Shown: one piece after another, positions 8,245 through 16,832 of the stretch
Layout of the letters: each line of letters starts with the position of its first letter
How positions within the stretch are numbered: position 1 is the first letter of the stretch
From: CAWALV01 sp963782965
Lineage (GTDB): Bacteria > Actinomycetota > Actinomycetes > Acidothermales > Acidothermaceae
Assembly (NCBI GenBank): GCA_963782965.1
Contig: CAWALV010000002.1
Location: 744,001 to 808,000 of the forward strand
Reading direction: 5' to 3'
DNA length: 64,000 nt
Translations under genes and position numbers: made by a program
The notes under the pieces: generated by a model
What the model saw: only the letters and a program-made list of their open reading frames with translations
What the model was told of the DNA's origin: nothing
Databases searched by the model: none

Positions 8245-9576
8245 GTGTCTGAGATCCCCGTTTCCGCTGCCCGCCGCATCCGGCGGGCCGGAGCGAGCAT
8301 CGTTCTCGTCGGTTCCGTGCTGGCCGCGCTCCTCGGCGGAGCCGGCACCGCCGCAGCCGCCAAGAAGCCGATCCCCAGCCAGGCACAGGTGAACGCGGCG
8401 AAGGCCGCTGCGCAGGCGAAGGCAGTTCAGATCGGCCAGACCCAGGCGCAGCTCGCAGCGGCCGATGCCGCGTTGCACAAGCTCAACGACAAGGCCGAGA
8501 CGGCGATCGAGTTCTACAACGGTGCGGTCGTGTCGCTTCAGGCGGCGAAGGTCGCGGCGGCTGACGCGCAGGCCAAGCTGATTGCCGCGCAGCAGGCGCG
8601 CGCCGATGCCCAGAGCCGGCTCAACCGCTTCGCCGCCCAGACGTACATGGGTTCCGGCGACCTCGGCAAGTTGAGTGCGCTGGTCACCGCACCCGACCCG
8701 GAGGCCTTCATGGCCCGGGCCGGCACGCTCTCAGCGATCGGCCGGCATCGGCAAGCCGTGATCAGTGACATGAAGCTGGCCGAGAACCACCAGGCCGCGG
8801 CGCAAGTAGTCGCGAAGCAGGCCCTGGCCGCCCAGCAGAAGGCCAGCGACGCCGCAGCCGCCGCCAAGGACGCCGCGATCAAGGCGGTCAACGACCAGTC
8901 CGCGCAGGTGCAGCAGGTCACCCAGAACAAGCAGCATTTGCAGGCCCAACTCGCGGTGCTGCAAGGCACCGCCAAGAACCTGGCCGACGCGCGAGAGCGC
9001 GGTCTCAAAGAGCTCGCGGCCGAGCGCGCTGCTGCCGCGGCCGCTGCGGCCGCAGCCGCAGCAGCACGCCAGCGCCTGCAACAGGCAACCAACGCGGGGT
9101 TCGGCGGTTCGTCCGGCGGATCGTCCGGAGGTGGCGGCGTCACTCCCGGTACCGGGCACTCGATCTCGTCGACCAGCCAGCGCGCCGGCGCGGTCGCGTA
9201 TGCGCGGGCGCAGATCGGCATCTGGTACCGGTGGGCGGGCGCCGGCGAGGTCGGACCAACCGTGACCGCGAGCGGCGTGCAGAACGTGGTCGGCTACGAC
9301 TGCTCAGGTCTCACCATGCGCGCATATGGTTCGGTCGGCATCTCTCTCGGCCACTACACGGGCTTGCAGTGGGACGAAGGGATGCACGTTTCCACCAGCC
9401 AGCTGGTGCCCGGCGATCTGGTCTTCTTCGCGACCAATCTCAACGATCCGGCGACCATCCACCACGTCGGCATCTACATCGGCAACGGCCAGATGATCGA
9501 CGCTCCGCAAACCGGTGAGCAGATCGGCATCCACAACGCGTTCCGCCCCGACTACATCGGAGCCGTACAGCCCTGA
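8245..9576 (+). CDS. Secreted NlpC/P60 peptidoglycan endopeptidase (RipA-like)
   Basis: 443 residues from GTG 8245 with GGAGG six bases upstream. A signal sequence (~14-36) ends near AGTAAAAKK. Residues ~40-270 form a long Ala/Gln-rich coiled coil with an uninterrupted Ala run, then a Gly/Ser-rich hinge (~285-305). The catalytic NlpC/P60 domain has YDCSGL (Cys353) and HHVGIYIG (His407). This is the layout of RipA/CwlO-type enzymes that cut D-Glu-mDAP bonds in the stem peptide and whose coil is usually autoinhibitory or docks to FtsEX. The insert between WYRWAG and the catalytic Cys is slightly longer than usual. Confidence 0.9.
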   Translation: MSEIPVSAARRIRRAGASIVLVGSVLAALLGGAGTAAAAKKPIPSQAQVNAAKAAAQAKAVQIGQTQAQLAAADAALHKLNDKAETAIEFYNGAVVSLQAAKVAAADAQAKLIAAQQARADAQSRLNRFAAQTYMGSGDLGKLSALVTAPDPEAFMARAGTLSAIGRHRQAVISDMKLAENHQAAAQVVAKQALAAQQKASDAAAAAKDAAIKAVNDQSAQVQQVTQNKQHLQAQLAVLQGTAKNLADARERGLKELAAERAAAAAAAAAAAAARQRLQQATNAGFGGSSGGSSGGGGVTPGTGHSISSTSQRAGAVAYARAQIGIWYRWAGAGEVGPTVTASGVQNVVGYDCSGLTMRAYGSVGISLGHYTGLQWDEGMHVSTSQLVPGDLVFFATNLNDPATIHHVGIYIGNGQMIDAPQTGEQIGIHNAFRPDYIGAVQP

Positions 9577-9584
9577 GCGGTGCG

Positions 9585-10094
9585 TCAGTGCGACTCGTGC
9601 GAGGAACCGATGAGCCGCTCGCGTGACCTGCGGATCTCGGCTTCCGCCTCCGTACGCCCGGCCCACGTCGCGCCCTCGACCGACTTGCCGGGCTCGAGGT
9701 CCTTGTAGACCTCGAAGAAGTGCTGGATCTCCAGCCGGTCCCACGGAGGCACGTCCTCGATCTCGCGCAGGTGCCGCTGGCGCGGGTCGCTCGACGGCAC
9801 GCACAGCACCTTGTCGTCGCCGCCCTTCTCATCGGTCATCCGGAACATGCCGATCGCACGACAACGGATCAGGCATCCGGGAAATGTCGGTTCCTCCAGC
9901 AGGACGAGCGCGTCGAGCGGGTCACCGTCGGCACCGAGGGTGCCGTCGATGAAGCCGTAGTCGCTCGGATACCGCGTCGCGGTGAACAGCATGCGGTCGA
10001 GCCTGATCCGCCCGGTCTTGTGATCGATCTCGTACTTGTTGCGCTGTCCCTTCGGAATCTCGATCGTGACGTCGAAGTCCATCGCGAAGTCCAT
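9585..10094 (-). CDS. ppa: Inorganic pyrophosphatase
   Basis: About 169 residues from ATG 10094; upstream ATG 10121 (178 residues) and downstream ATG 10082 are alternatives. IEIPKGQRNKYE, DYGFIDGTLGADGDPLDALVL and GMFRMTDEKGGDDKVL are the family I signature, with the Asp cluster that binds Mg2+ and pyrophosphate. It clears pyrophosphate released by biosynthetic reactions in the cytosol. The start region reads MDFAMDFD because a 12-base unit is duplicated, creating two ATGs in frame. It converges on the NlpC/P60 gene with an 8-base gap; a ppa-dacB divergent pair is usual in actinobacteria. Confidence 0.93.
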   Translation of the reverse strand: MDFAMDFDVTIEIPKGQRNKYEIDHKTGRIRLDRMLFTATRYPSDYGFIDGTLGADGDPLDALVLLEEPTFPGCLIRCRAIGMFRMTDEKGGDDKVLCVPSSDPRQRHLREIEDVPPWDRLEIQHFFEVYKDLEPGKSVEGATWAGRTEAEAEIRRSRERLIGSSHESH

Positions 10095-10200
10095 CGCGCA
10101 ACCGCCCCTGCTCGTCGTCATTCGTGGCCTCGGACCCGGTGGTCTTGGCTAGTGTCGCTTACCGCAAACGTTGGTGACGAGGCACGTAGGGCGGTGCGCA

Positions 10201-11706
10201 GTGGCGCTCAGCAGAGGCCGGGCGATCGCCGGCCTCCTTTCGGTTGCGCTGCTCCTCGCGGCAGGCGCGGCGGCCTGGGTGGGCGTCGGGCATCTCGGCT
10301 CCGGGCAGTCGGGGGCGGGCCACTCCCCGTCAAGCCAGTCAGGGGCCAGGACGTCGGGTGGTGCCCCGAACTCGGCGACGCCCACTCCTTCGGCCTTGTG
10401 GCAACTGCCGATTCGACCGGCCAGCGCCGTCCTCTCGCCGCAGCCTTCGGCACCGGCCCGCGGCAAACCGCCGGTCGCCGCGGCCGTTCGCTCGACCCTC
10501 GCGCCGCTGCTCGCCGACCCGGCGCTCGCCGGCACGCACGTGTCGATGGTGGTGACCGACCCGACGTCCGGCACCGGTGAACTGTTCGACCAGGACGCCG
10601 CGCAGGACGTGCCGCCGGCCTCGACGGCGAAGCTGGCGGTCGCGGTCGCCGCCTTGCAGGCGCTCGGGGAGCAGCAGCGCTTCAGCACCACCGTGCTGCT
10701 CGACGAACGTGGGCAGGTCGTGTTGGTCGGCGGCGGCGACCCGACGCTGGCCGGTCCAGCGGCAGTCGGTCGCTACGCCCCCGGGTTCCCGCAGCCGGCT
10801 CGGCTCAGCGACCTCGCATCCGCCACGGCGACGGCGCTCAAGGCCCGCGGCTTGACGTCGATCCAGCTGCGCTACGACGACCACCTCTTCACCGGCCCCG
10901 ATCTCGCACCGGGCTGGAAACCGATCTATGTCGCGGAGGGGGATGTCGCTCCGGTGACCGCGCTGGAGGTCGACGAAGGCGTCGTCGACTTCGACAAACC
11001 GGCGCGGTCCAACGACCCGGCGCGGGCGGCGGCCGAGCAGTTCGCGACCGCGCTGCGAGCCGACGGCATCGCCATCGCAGCAGCACCCGACGGCTCACCC
11101 GACGGCGTCGCGAAGACGGTTCTTGCTCACGGCGACGGCGAGCAGCTGGCCGCCGTCCAATCGCCCACGGTCGCCGAGCTGGTGCAGCGGATGCTCGGCC
11201 GCAGCGACAACGACCTCGCGGAGGCGCTCGCTCGCCATGTCGCGCTGGCGGAACGGCAGCCGGCGTCGTTCTCCGGGGCGGTGGCCGCGGTCCGCCACGT
11301 CGTGTCGACGCTCGGGGTCGACCCGGCGGGCCTGTCGATGGCCGACGCCAGCGGGCTGTCGACGTCGGATCGGGTGCACCCGCGTGCGCTCGTCCAGCTG
11401 GTCCGTATCGCGTTGAACGGGCGCCGGTTCGTGGCGGTGCTCAAGGGTTTGCCGGTGGCCGCGTTCTCCGGAACCCTGACCGATCGCTTCACCGCGGCGC
11501 CCGCCAACGCGGCGGCCGGTGACGTACATGCGAAGACCGGCACCCTCGCCACCGTCGTCTCCCTCGCCGGCTATGTCATCGACGACAGCGGGCGGACGCT
11601 CGCCTTCGCGGTCGTCGTCACCGGCGTGCCGCCGAACGCGCCCTATCGGGTCGAGGCCGCCGTGGACCGGCTGACTGCCGGTCTCGCGTCGTGCGGCTGC
11701 CAGTAG
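10201..11706 (+). CDS. dacB: D-alanyl-D-alanine carboxypeptidase/endopeptidase (PBP4, S13 family)
   Basis: 501 residues from GTG 10201, which follows an AGGGCGG site and directly precedes the signal anchor (residues ~8-28); the frame is open to 10171. The three penicillin-binding motifs are present: STAK (Ser141-Lys144), SDN (335-337) and KTG (445-447). A variable Ser/Gly/Pro region occupies ~30-95. PBP4-type enzymes remove the terminal D-Ala or cut crosslinks in peptidoglycan outside the membrane. It lies between ppa and the DUF2342 gene, the order also found in Mycobacterium. Confidence 0.92.
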   Translation: MALSRGRAIAGLLSVALLLAAGAAAWVGVGHLGSGQSGAGHSPSSQSGARTSGGAPNSATPTPSALWQLPIRPASAVLSPQPSAPARGKPPVAAAVRSTLAPLLADPALAGTHVSMVVTDPTSGTGELFDQDAAQDVPPASTAKLAVAVAALQALGEQQRFSTTVLLDERGQVVLVGGGDPTLAGPAAVGRYAPGFPQPARLSDLASATATALKARGLTSIQLRYDDHLFTGPDLAPGWKPIYVAEGDVAPVTALEVDEGVVDFDKPARSNDPARAAAEQFATALRADGIAIAAAPDGSPDGVAKTVLAHGDGEQLAAVQSPTVAELVQRMLGRSDNDLAEALARHVALAERQPASFSGAVAAVRHVVSTLGVDPAGLSMADASGLSTSDRVHPRALVQLVRIALNGRRFVAVLKGLPVAAFSGTLTDRFTAAPANAAAGDVHAKTGTLATVVSLAGYVIDDSGRTLAFAVVVTGVPPNAPYRVEAAVDRLTAGLASCGCQ

Positions 11707-11723
11707 CACGTACGGTGGGCCCC

Positions 11724-12857
11724 ATGGGTGGACGCGACAGGCAACCTGGTGACGTGATCGATTGGGAGCTCGCGACGGCGACTGCCGTCCGGCTTGCGCC
11801 GCGGGGCCCGGCCGTCACACGCGACGAGGCGTTCGGCGCGGTGCGCCAGCTGCGCGAACTCGCCGTCGAGGCCGAGACGCACGTGGCCGGCATCACCGGC
11901 ATGCAGGCGCCCGACCCGCACGAGCCGGCCCGCGTCGTCGACCGGAGCGGCTGGATCAAGGGCAACGTCGGCGGATTCCGGATGGTGATGCAACCGCTGC
12001 TGGAGCGCATGCAGAGCCGCCGAGAAGGGCGCATGGGCGGCCCTGTCGTCACGGCGGTCGGCTCGCGGGTCACCGGGGCGCAGGTCGGCGTGCTGCTCGC
12101 CTACCTCTCCGGCAAGGTGCTCGGGCAGTACGAGCTCTTCGTCCCGCCGGTCGACGGCCAGGAACGGGTCGGCCGGCTCAGTCTCGTCGCGCCGAACATC
12201 GTCGCCGCCGAACGCCAGCTCGACGTCGTCCCGCGCGACTTTCGGCTGTGGGTGTGCGTTCACGAGGTGACCCACCGGACCCAGTTCACGGCGGTGCCGT
12301 GGTTGCGCTCGCACGTGCAGGACGAGATCGGCGCGTTCCTCGCCGCCAGTGATCTCGATCCGGCCGCGTTCGCGCGGCGGCTGCGCTCGGCTGCGGAGGC
12401 GGTGCGCGACCACCTGCGCTCGGGTGACCGCGACCGCGCCGCCAACGACGACCTGTCGATGGTGCTGCTCGAAGCCGTGCAAACGCCGGAACAGCGCGCG
12501 ATCCTCAACCGCCTCACCGCGGTGATGACGCTGCTCGAGGGGCACGGCGAGTACGTCATGAACGCCGTCGGCTCCGACGTGATCCCGACCGTCGACGAGA
12601 TCGGGCGCCGCTTCGCCGAACGGCGGCGGGGTGGGAGCCCGGCCGATCGGTTGGTGCGCAAGCTGTTCGGCCTCGACATCAAAGCCCGGCAGTACGCCGA
12701 GGGCGCGGCCTTCGTGCGGGCCGTCGTCGACCATGCGGGCATGGCGGCGTTCAACCGGGTCTGGACCTCGCCCAACACGTTGCCGACGAAGGCAGAGATC
12801 GCCGCGCCGGAGAGCTGGATGGCCCGCGTGTTGCGCACCGAGACCCGCCCCGACTGA
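11724..12857 (+). CDS. DUF2342 zinc-dependent metalloprotease-like protein
   Basis: 377 residues from ATG 11724; an upstream in-frame start would overlap dacB. The motif HEVTHRTQF gives HExxH at residues 180-184, and a later Glu-rich helix (LEGHGEYVMN) could supply the third ligand. The family is actinobacterial and has been annotated as associated with coenzyme F420 synthesis by co-occurrence; its substrate is unknown to me. It is followed two bases later by tilS, in the conserved dacB-DUF2342-tilS-hpt-ftsH order. Confidence 0.85.
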   Translation: MGGRDRQPGDVIDWELATATAVRLAPRGPAVTRDEAFGAVRQLRELAVEAETHVAGITGMQAPDPHEPARVVDRSGWIKGNVGGFRMVMQPLLERMQSRREGRMGGPVVTAVGSRVTGAQVGVLLAYLSGKVLGQYELFVPPVDGQERVGRLSLVAPNIVAAERQLDVVPRDFRLWVCVHEVTHRTQFTAVPWLRSHVQDEIGAFLAASDLDPAAFARRLRSAAEAVRDHLRSGDRDRAANDDLSMVLLEAVQTPEQRAILNRLTAVMTLLEGHGEYVMNAVGSDVIPTVDEIGRRFAERRRGGSPADRLVRKLFGLDIKARQYAEGAAFVRAVVDHAGMAAFNRVWTSPNTLPTKAEIAAPESWMARVLRTETRPD

Positions 12858-12859
12858 CG

Positions 12860-13855
12860 ATGGGCCCGGCGCCGGCGACGGCTGCGGTGCGCGCGGCGCT
12901 GCGCGAGGCCCTCGCGCAGCTACCAGAAGGCGCACTGGTGCTCGTGGCATGTAGCGGCGGCGCCGACTCCGTGGCGCTGGCGGCCGCGCTCGCGTTCGAG
13001 GCACCGCGCAGCGACCGCGCGCTGCGAGCCGGTGGCGTGACCGTCGACCACGGTTTGCAGCCAGGTTCCGCCCAGCGCGCCGGCGAGGTCGCGCACCTCC
13101 TGGGCCGCCTCGGCCTGCACCCGGTCGAGACGGTCGCGGTCGAGGTCGCGGGCGGCGGCGGTCCGGAAGCGGCGGCGCGGCAGGCTCGCTACGCCGCCTT
13201 GGACGCGGTGGCAGACCGGTTCGGCGCCTCCGCCGTCCTGCTCGGCCACACCCTCGACGACCAGGCCGAGACCGTGCTCCTGGGTCTCGCCCGCGGCTCC
13301 GGCCTTCGGTCGCTGGCCGGAATGGCGGCGGTGAGCGGACCGGGCGGGCGCTACCTTCGCCCGCTGCTCGGGGTGCGGCGGGCGACCACGCGCGAAGCCT
13401 GCCGGGCCGCCGAGCTGCCGGTGTGGGACGACCCGCACAACGACGACCCGGCTTTCGCCCGGGCGCGGGTTCGCGCGGGCCTGCTTCCCGCGCTGGAGGA
13501 GGCGCTCGGCCCCGGGGTCGCCGACGCCCTCGCCCGTACCGCCGACCTCGCCCGCGCCGACGCCGACGCCCTCGACGAATGGGCCGACACCGCGTACGCC
13601 GAGCTGACCCGCTCCGAGCCCGGGCTGGACGTCGAGCGGCTGGCGGCGCTGCCGGCCGGCGTCCGCCGCCGGCTCCTGCGTCGCGCGGCGCTCGCTGCCG
13701 GCAGCCCGGCCGGTTCGCTCGCCGCCGTCCACCTGCTCGCGGTCGAGCGGCTGGTGACCGATTGGCGCGGGCAGGGGCCGGTCGCCTTGCCAGGGGGCCG
13801 TCAAGCGACGCGACGATATGGCAGGCTCTACCTGCGATCCGTGGACGACACCTAG
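12860..13855 (+). CDS. tilS: tRNA(Ile)-lysidine synthase
   Basis: 331 residues. The N-type PP-loop SGGADS is at residues 32-37, and GHTLDDQAETVLLGLARGSG is the family's second signature. The enzyme lysylates the wobble C34 of tRNA-Ile(CAU) so that it reads AUA, using ATP and lysine. The C-terminal substrate-binding extension is short, as in other actinobacterial TilS. ATG 12860 is two bases after the DUF2342 stop, indicating co-transcription. Confidence 0.93.
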   Translation: MGPAPATAAVRAALREALAQLPEGALVLVACSGGADSVALAAALAFEAPRSDRALRAGGVTVDHGLQPGSAQRAGEVAHLLGRLGLHPVETVAVEVAGGGGPEAAARQARYAALDAVADRFGASAVLLGHTLDDQAETVLLGLARGSGLRSLAGMAAVSGPGGRYLRPLLGVRRATTREACRAAELPVWDDPHNDDPAFARARVRAGLLPALEEALGPGVADALARTADLARADADALDEWADTAYAELTRSEPGLDVERLAALPAGVRRRLLRRAALAAGSPAGSLAAVHLLAVERLVTDWRGQGPVALPGGRQATRRYGRLYLRSVDDT

Positions 13856-13872
13856 GCAGGGCAGGGGCTGGA

Positions 13873-14451
13873 GTGGACGAGTCCGACCTGGGCGATGACC
13901 TCGACCGGATCCTGCTTACCGACAAGGAGATCCAGACCAAGATCGCCGAACTCGCGGCCGATATCGATCGCGACTACGCAGGCAAGGAGCTTCTCCTGGT
14001 CGGCGTCTTGAAGGGTGCGGTCATGGTGATGGCCGACCTGTCGCGGACGCTGCACCTGCCGGTGACCATCGACTTCATGGCGATATCGTCCTACGGCTCG
14101 GGCTCGTCGTCCTCGGGCGTCGTCCGCATCTTGAAGGACCTCGATCACGCCATCGAGGGGCGGCACGTGCTGGTCGTCGAGGACATCGTCGACTCCGGGC
14201 TGACGCTTTCGTGGCTCGTCGCGAACCTGGAGTCGCGCGCACCCGCTTCGGTGGCGGTGTGCGCGTTGATGCGCAAGCCCGACGCTTTGACCCAGGACGT
14301 CGACGTGCGCTACCTCGGGTTCGACCTGCCCCGCGAGTTCGTCGTCGGCTACGGCCTGGACTACGCGGAGCGCTACCGCAACCTGCCCTTCGTCGCCACG
14401 CTGCGCCCGGACGCCTACGAGAACCCGGGCCGCGAGCGGTCCCACTCCTGA
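13873..14451 (+). CDS. hpt: Hypoxanthine phosphoribosyltransferase
   Basis: 192 residues from GTG 13873 with AGGGG upstream; longer readings of this frame overlap tilS. VVEDIVDSGLTLSWL is the PRPP-binding loop, VLKGAVMVMADL and DFMAISSYGSG supply other active-site elements, and DLPREFVVGYGLDYAE is the typical C-terminus. It salvages hypoxanthine and guanine to IMP and GMP in the cytosol. It ends the dacB-tilS-hpt run; a 332-base spacer then precedes ftsH. Confidence 0.93.
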   Translation: MDESDLGDDLDRILLTDKEIQTKIAELAADIDRDYAGKELLLVGVLKGAVMVMADLSRTLHLPVTIDFMAISSYGSGSSSSGVVRILKDLDHAIEGRHVLVVEDIVDSGLTLSWLVANLESRAPASVAVCALMRKPDALTQDVDVRYLGFDLPREFVVGYGLDYAERYRNLPFVATLRPDAYENPGRERSHS

Positions 14452-14687
14452 CCGACTCCTGACCCCCGGAGGGGTGCGGGAACGCGTCGAGCGGGAAGAG
14501 TAGGTCCGGGGCGGGAACGCCGGGCGCTCCCCGGCAGTTGACCAAGGTAGGGCTGAGCGCGGCCGGCTGGGGAGAAGGACGGTGTACCGTCGATTTCGCG
14601 AGGGTCACCTTCACCTTCACCTTGGGCACCGAACAGCCGAGGCTGGAGCTGAGCGCCCAATTCGGGCAGCGCCAGGCAAGCAGCACA

Positions 14688-14725
14688 CAGCACCAGGCAG
14701 GCAACACAGCACCAGGCAGGCAACA
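14688..14725. repeat. Two perfect 19-base tandem copies in the ftsH leader
   Basis: Unit cagcaccaggcaggcaaca at 14688-14706 and 14707-14725, with degraded partial copies on both sides (about 14671-14687 and 14726-14738). The unit is free of stable self-complementarity. Function unknown. Confidence 0.85.
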
Positions 14726-14751
14726 CAGTGGGCAGGCTGGATCAAGTGGGC

Positions 14752-14783
14752 AGGAGGCACGGAGCTAACACCGCTCCGCATCC
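14752..14783 (+). promoter_or_regulatory. Shine-Dalgarno plus hairpin in front of ftsH
   Basis: A strong AGGAGG at 14752-14757 lies 26 bases before the ftsH ATG, too far to act directly. Between them CGGAGC (14760-14765) and GCTCCG (14773-14778) form a perfect 6-bp stem with a 7-base loop. Folding it leaves 2 + 5 unpaired bases, an effective spacing of 7. No other start codon in the ftsH frame follows the AGGAGG at normal distance. Confidence 0.55.
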
Positions 14784-16832
14784 ATGAACGTGAAGAGATA
14801 CGCGCGGGGCCCACTGTTTTGGGTCCTCATCTTGGTCTTGCTCCTCATCTTGTTCCGTGGGCTGTGGAGCGGGGGCACGAGCTACAAGTCGGTCAACACG
14901 TCCCAGGTCGTCGGCGCCATCGATGCCGGGAACATCACCAACGCCGTCGTTCACGACAAGGAACAGACCGTCCAGGTAACGCTGAAGACCCCGGTCGACG
15001 GCAACAAGAAGCTGGAAGCTTCGTTCGCCGCTGACCAGGCTCAGGAGCAGGCGATCATCGCCAAGCTCCAGTCGCTGGTCGACAACGGCAAGCTGCCGGC
15101 CAAGGACGGCTACACCGTCAAGGTGAGTCACGGCAGCGTCCTCGTTGCGATCTTGATCAACGCGCTGCCGATCCTGCTGCTCGTCGGCTTGATGGTGTTC
15201 ATGCTGACCCAGATGCAGGGCGGCGGCTCGCGGGTCATGAACTTCGGTAAGTCCAAGGCCAAGCTCATCACCAAGGACACCCCCAAGACGACGTTCGCCG
15301 ATGTCGCCGGTGCCGACGAGGCCATCGAAGAACTGATGGAGATCAAGGAGTTCCTGGAGAACCCCGCCAAGTTCCAGGCGATCGGCGCGAAGATCCCCAA
15401 GGGCGTGCTGCTCTACGGCCCGCCCGGCACCGGCAAGACCTTGCTGGCGCGCGCGGTTGCCGGTGAGGCCGGCGTTCCCTTCTACTCGATCTCCGGCTCC
15501 GATTTCGTCGAGATGTTCGTCGGCGTCGGTGCGTCGCGGGTCCGCGACCTGTTCACGCAGGCCAAGGAGAACGCCCCGGCGATCGTGTTCATCGACGAGA
15601 TCGACGCCGTCGGCCGGCACCGCGGCGCGGGTCTGGGCGGCGGGCACGACGAGCGCGAGCAGACGCTGAACCAGCTGCTCGTCGAGATGGACGGCTTCGA
15701 CGTCAAGGGCGGCGTGATCCTCATCGCCGCGACGAACCGACCCGACATCCTCGACCCGGCGCTGCTGCGCCCGGGCCGCTTCGACCGCCAGATCGTCGTC
15801 GACCGGCCCGACATGGAAGGCCGCAAGGGCATCCTGCGCGTGCACGCCAAGGGCAAGCCGTTCACCTCCGACGTCGACCTCGACATCATCGCCCGGCGCA
15901 CGCCCGGCTTCACCGGTGCCGACCTCGCGAACGTCATCAACGAGGCCGCGCTGCTCACCGCCCGCGGGAACAAGAAGCAGATCGACATGCTCACGCTCGA
16001 GGAGTCGATCGACCGCGTGATGGCCGGGCCGGAACGCAAGAGCCGCATCATGTCGGAGAAGGAGAAGAAGATCATCGCCTACCACGAGGGTGGGCATGCA
16101 CTGGTCGGCCACGCTCTACCGAACGCCGACCCCGTGCACAAGGTGACGATCCTGCCGCGCGGCCGCGCGCTCGGCTACACGCTCGCGCTGCCGACCGAGG
16201 ACAAGTTCCTCGTCACCCGCGCGGAGATGATGGACCAGCTCGCGATGCTGCTCGGTGGCCGCACCGCCGAAGAACTCGTCTTCCACGAGCCCACCACCGG
16301 CGCTGCCAACGACATCGAGAAGGCCACGTCGATCGCGCGCAACATGGTGACGCAGTACGGCATGAGCGAGAAACTAGGTGCGCGCAAGTTCGGCCAGGAA
16401 AACGCCGAGGTCTTCCTGGGGCGTGACATGGGCCACCAGCGCGACTACTCGGAGGAGATCGCTTCGACGATCGACGACGAGGTACGGCGACTCATCGAAA
16501 GCAGTCACGACGAGGCGTGGGAGATCCTGGTCGAGTACCGCGACGTGCTCGACAACCTCGTCTTGGAGCTCATCGAGAAGGAGACGCTGCAAAAGGACGA
16601 GGTGCTGCGTATCTTTGCCCGCGTCGACAAGCGGCCGGCCCGCGGTAGTTACCTCGGTTACGGCAAGCGCCTGCCGAGCGACAAGGCGCCCGTCCTGACG
16701 CCGCGCGAGCTTGCGGTGCTGGCGTCCGGCGATTCGGGCGACCCGGTGGCATCCAACGGCGGGTCGAGCCACGGTCAGTCCACCGGTGAACACGCCGGCG
16801 ACTCGGGCGACCACTCGTCCGAAGGCCGATGA
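14784..16832 (+). CDS. ftsH: ATP-dependent zinc metalloprotease FtsH
   Basis: 682 residues. Two membrane segments (about 10-29 and 115-137) bracket a ~85-residue outer domain. The AAA module has GPPGTGKT at 212-219, FIDEIDAVG (Walker B) and the pore-region motif FVEMFVGVGASRVRDLF; the zinc site is HEGGH at 434-438. FtsH degrades misfolded membrane proteins and short-lived cytosolic regulators as a membrane-bound hexamer. The C-terminal tail is Ser/Gly/Asp-rich and disordered, shorter than in mycobacteria. The stop overlaps the folE start (ATGA). Translation may depend on the leader hairpin described separately. Confidence 0.96.
   Translation: MNVKRYARGPLFWVLILVLLLILFRGLWSGGTSYKSVNTSQVVGAIDAGNITNAVVHDKEQTVQVTLKTPVDGNKKLEASFAADQAQEQAIIAKLQSLVDNGKLPAKDGYTVKVSHGSVLVAILINALPILLLVGLMVFMLTQMQGGGSRVMNFGKSKAKLITKDTPKTTFADVAGADEAIEELMEIKEFLENPAKFQAIGAKIPKGVLLYGPPGTGKTLLARAVAGEAGVPFYSISGSDFVEMFVGVGASRVRDLFTQAKENAPAIVFIDEIDAVGRHRGAGLGGGHDEREQTLNQLLVEMDGFDVKGGVILIAATNRPDILDPALLRPGRFDRQIVVDRPDMEGRKGILRVHAKGKPFTSDVDLDIIARRTPGFTGADLANVINEAALLTARGNKKQIDMLTLEESIDRVMAGPERKSRIMSEKEKKIIAYHEGGHALVGHALPNADPVHKVTILPRGRALGYTLALPTEDKFLVTRAEMMDQLAMLLGGRTAEELVFHEPTTGAANDIEKATSIARNMVTQYGMSEKLGARKFGQENAEVFLGRDMGHQRDYSEEIASTIDDEVRRLIESSHDEAWEILVEYRDVLDNLVLELIEKETLQKDEVLRIFARVDKRPARGSYLGYGKRLPSDKAPVLTPRELAVLASGDSGDPVASNGGSSHGQSTGEHAGDSGDHSSEGR

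Larger units (their letters stand above)
14452..14783 (+). other. 332-base hpt-ftsH intergenic region
   Basis: No convincing gene. It holds a TTGACC element at 14538-14543 without a good -10, a tandem repeat at 14688-14725 and a structured leader just before ftsH. The short open frames crossing it lack ribosome sites and known features. Confidence 0.6.

Noticed and set aside
14538..14570. Promoter at TTGACC upstream of ftsH
   Set aside because: No acceptable -10 within 15-19 bases.
15482..16112. Long antisense frames in ftsH
   Set aside because: Shadow frames without start signals or recognisable domains.
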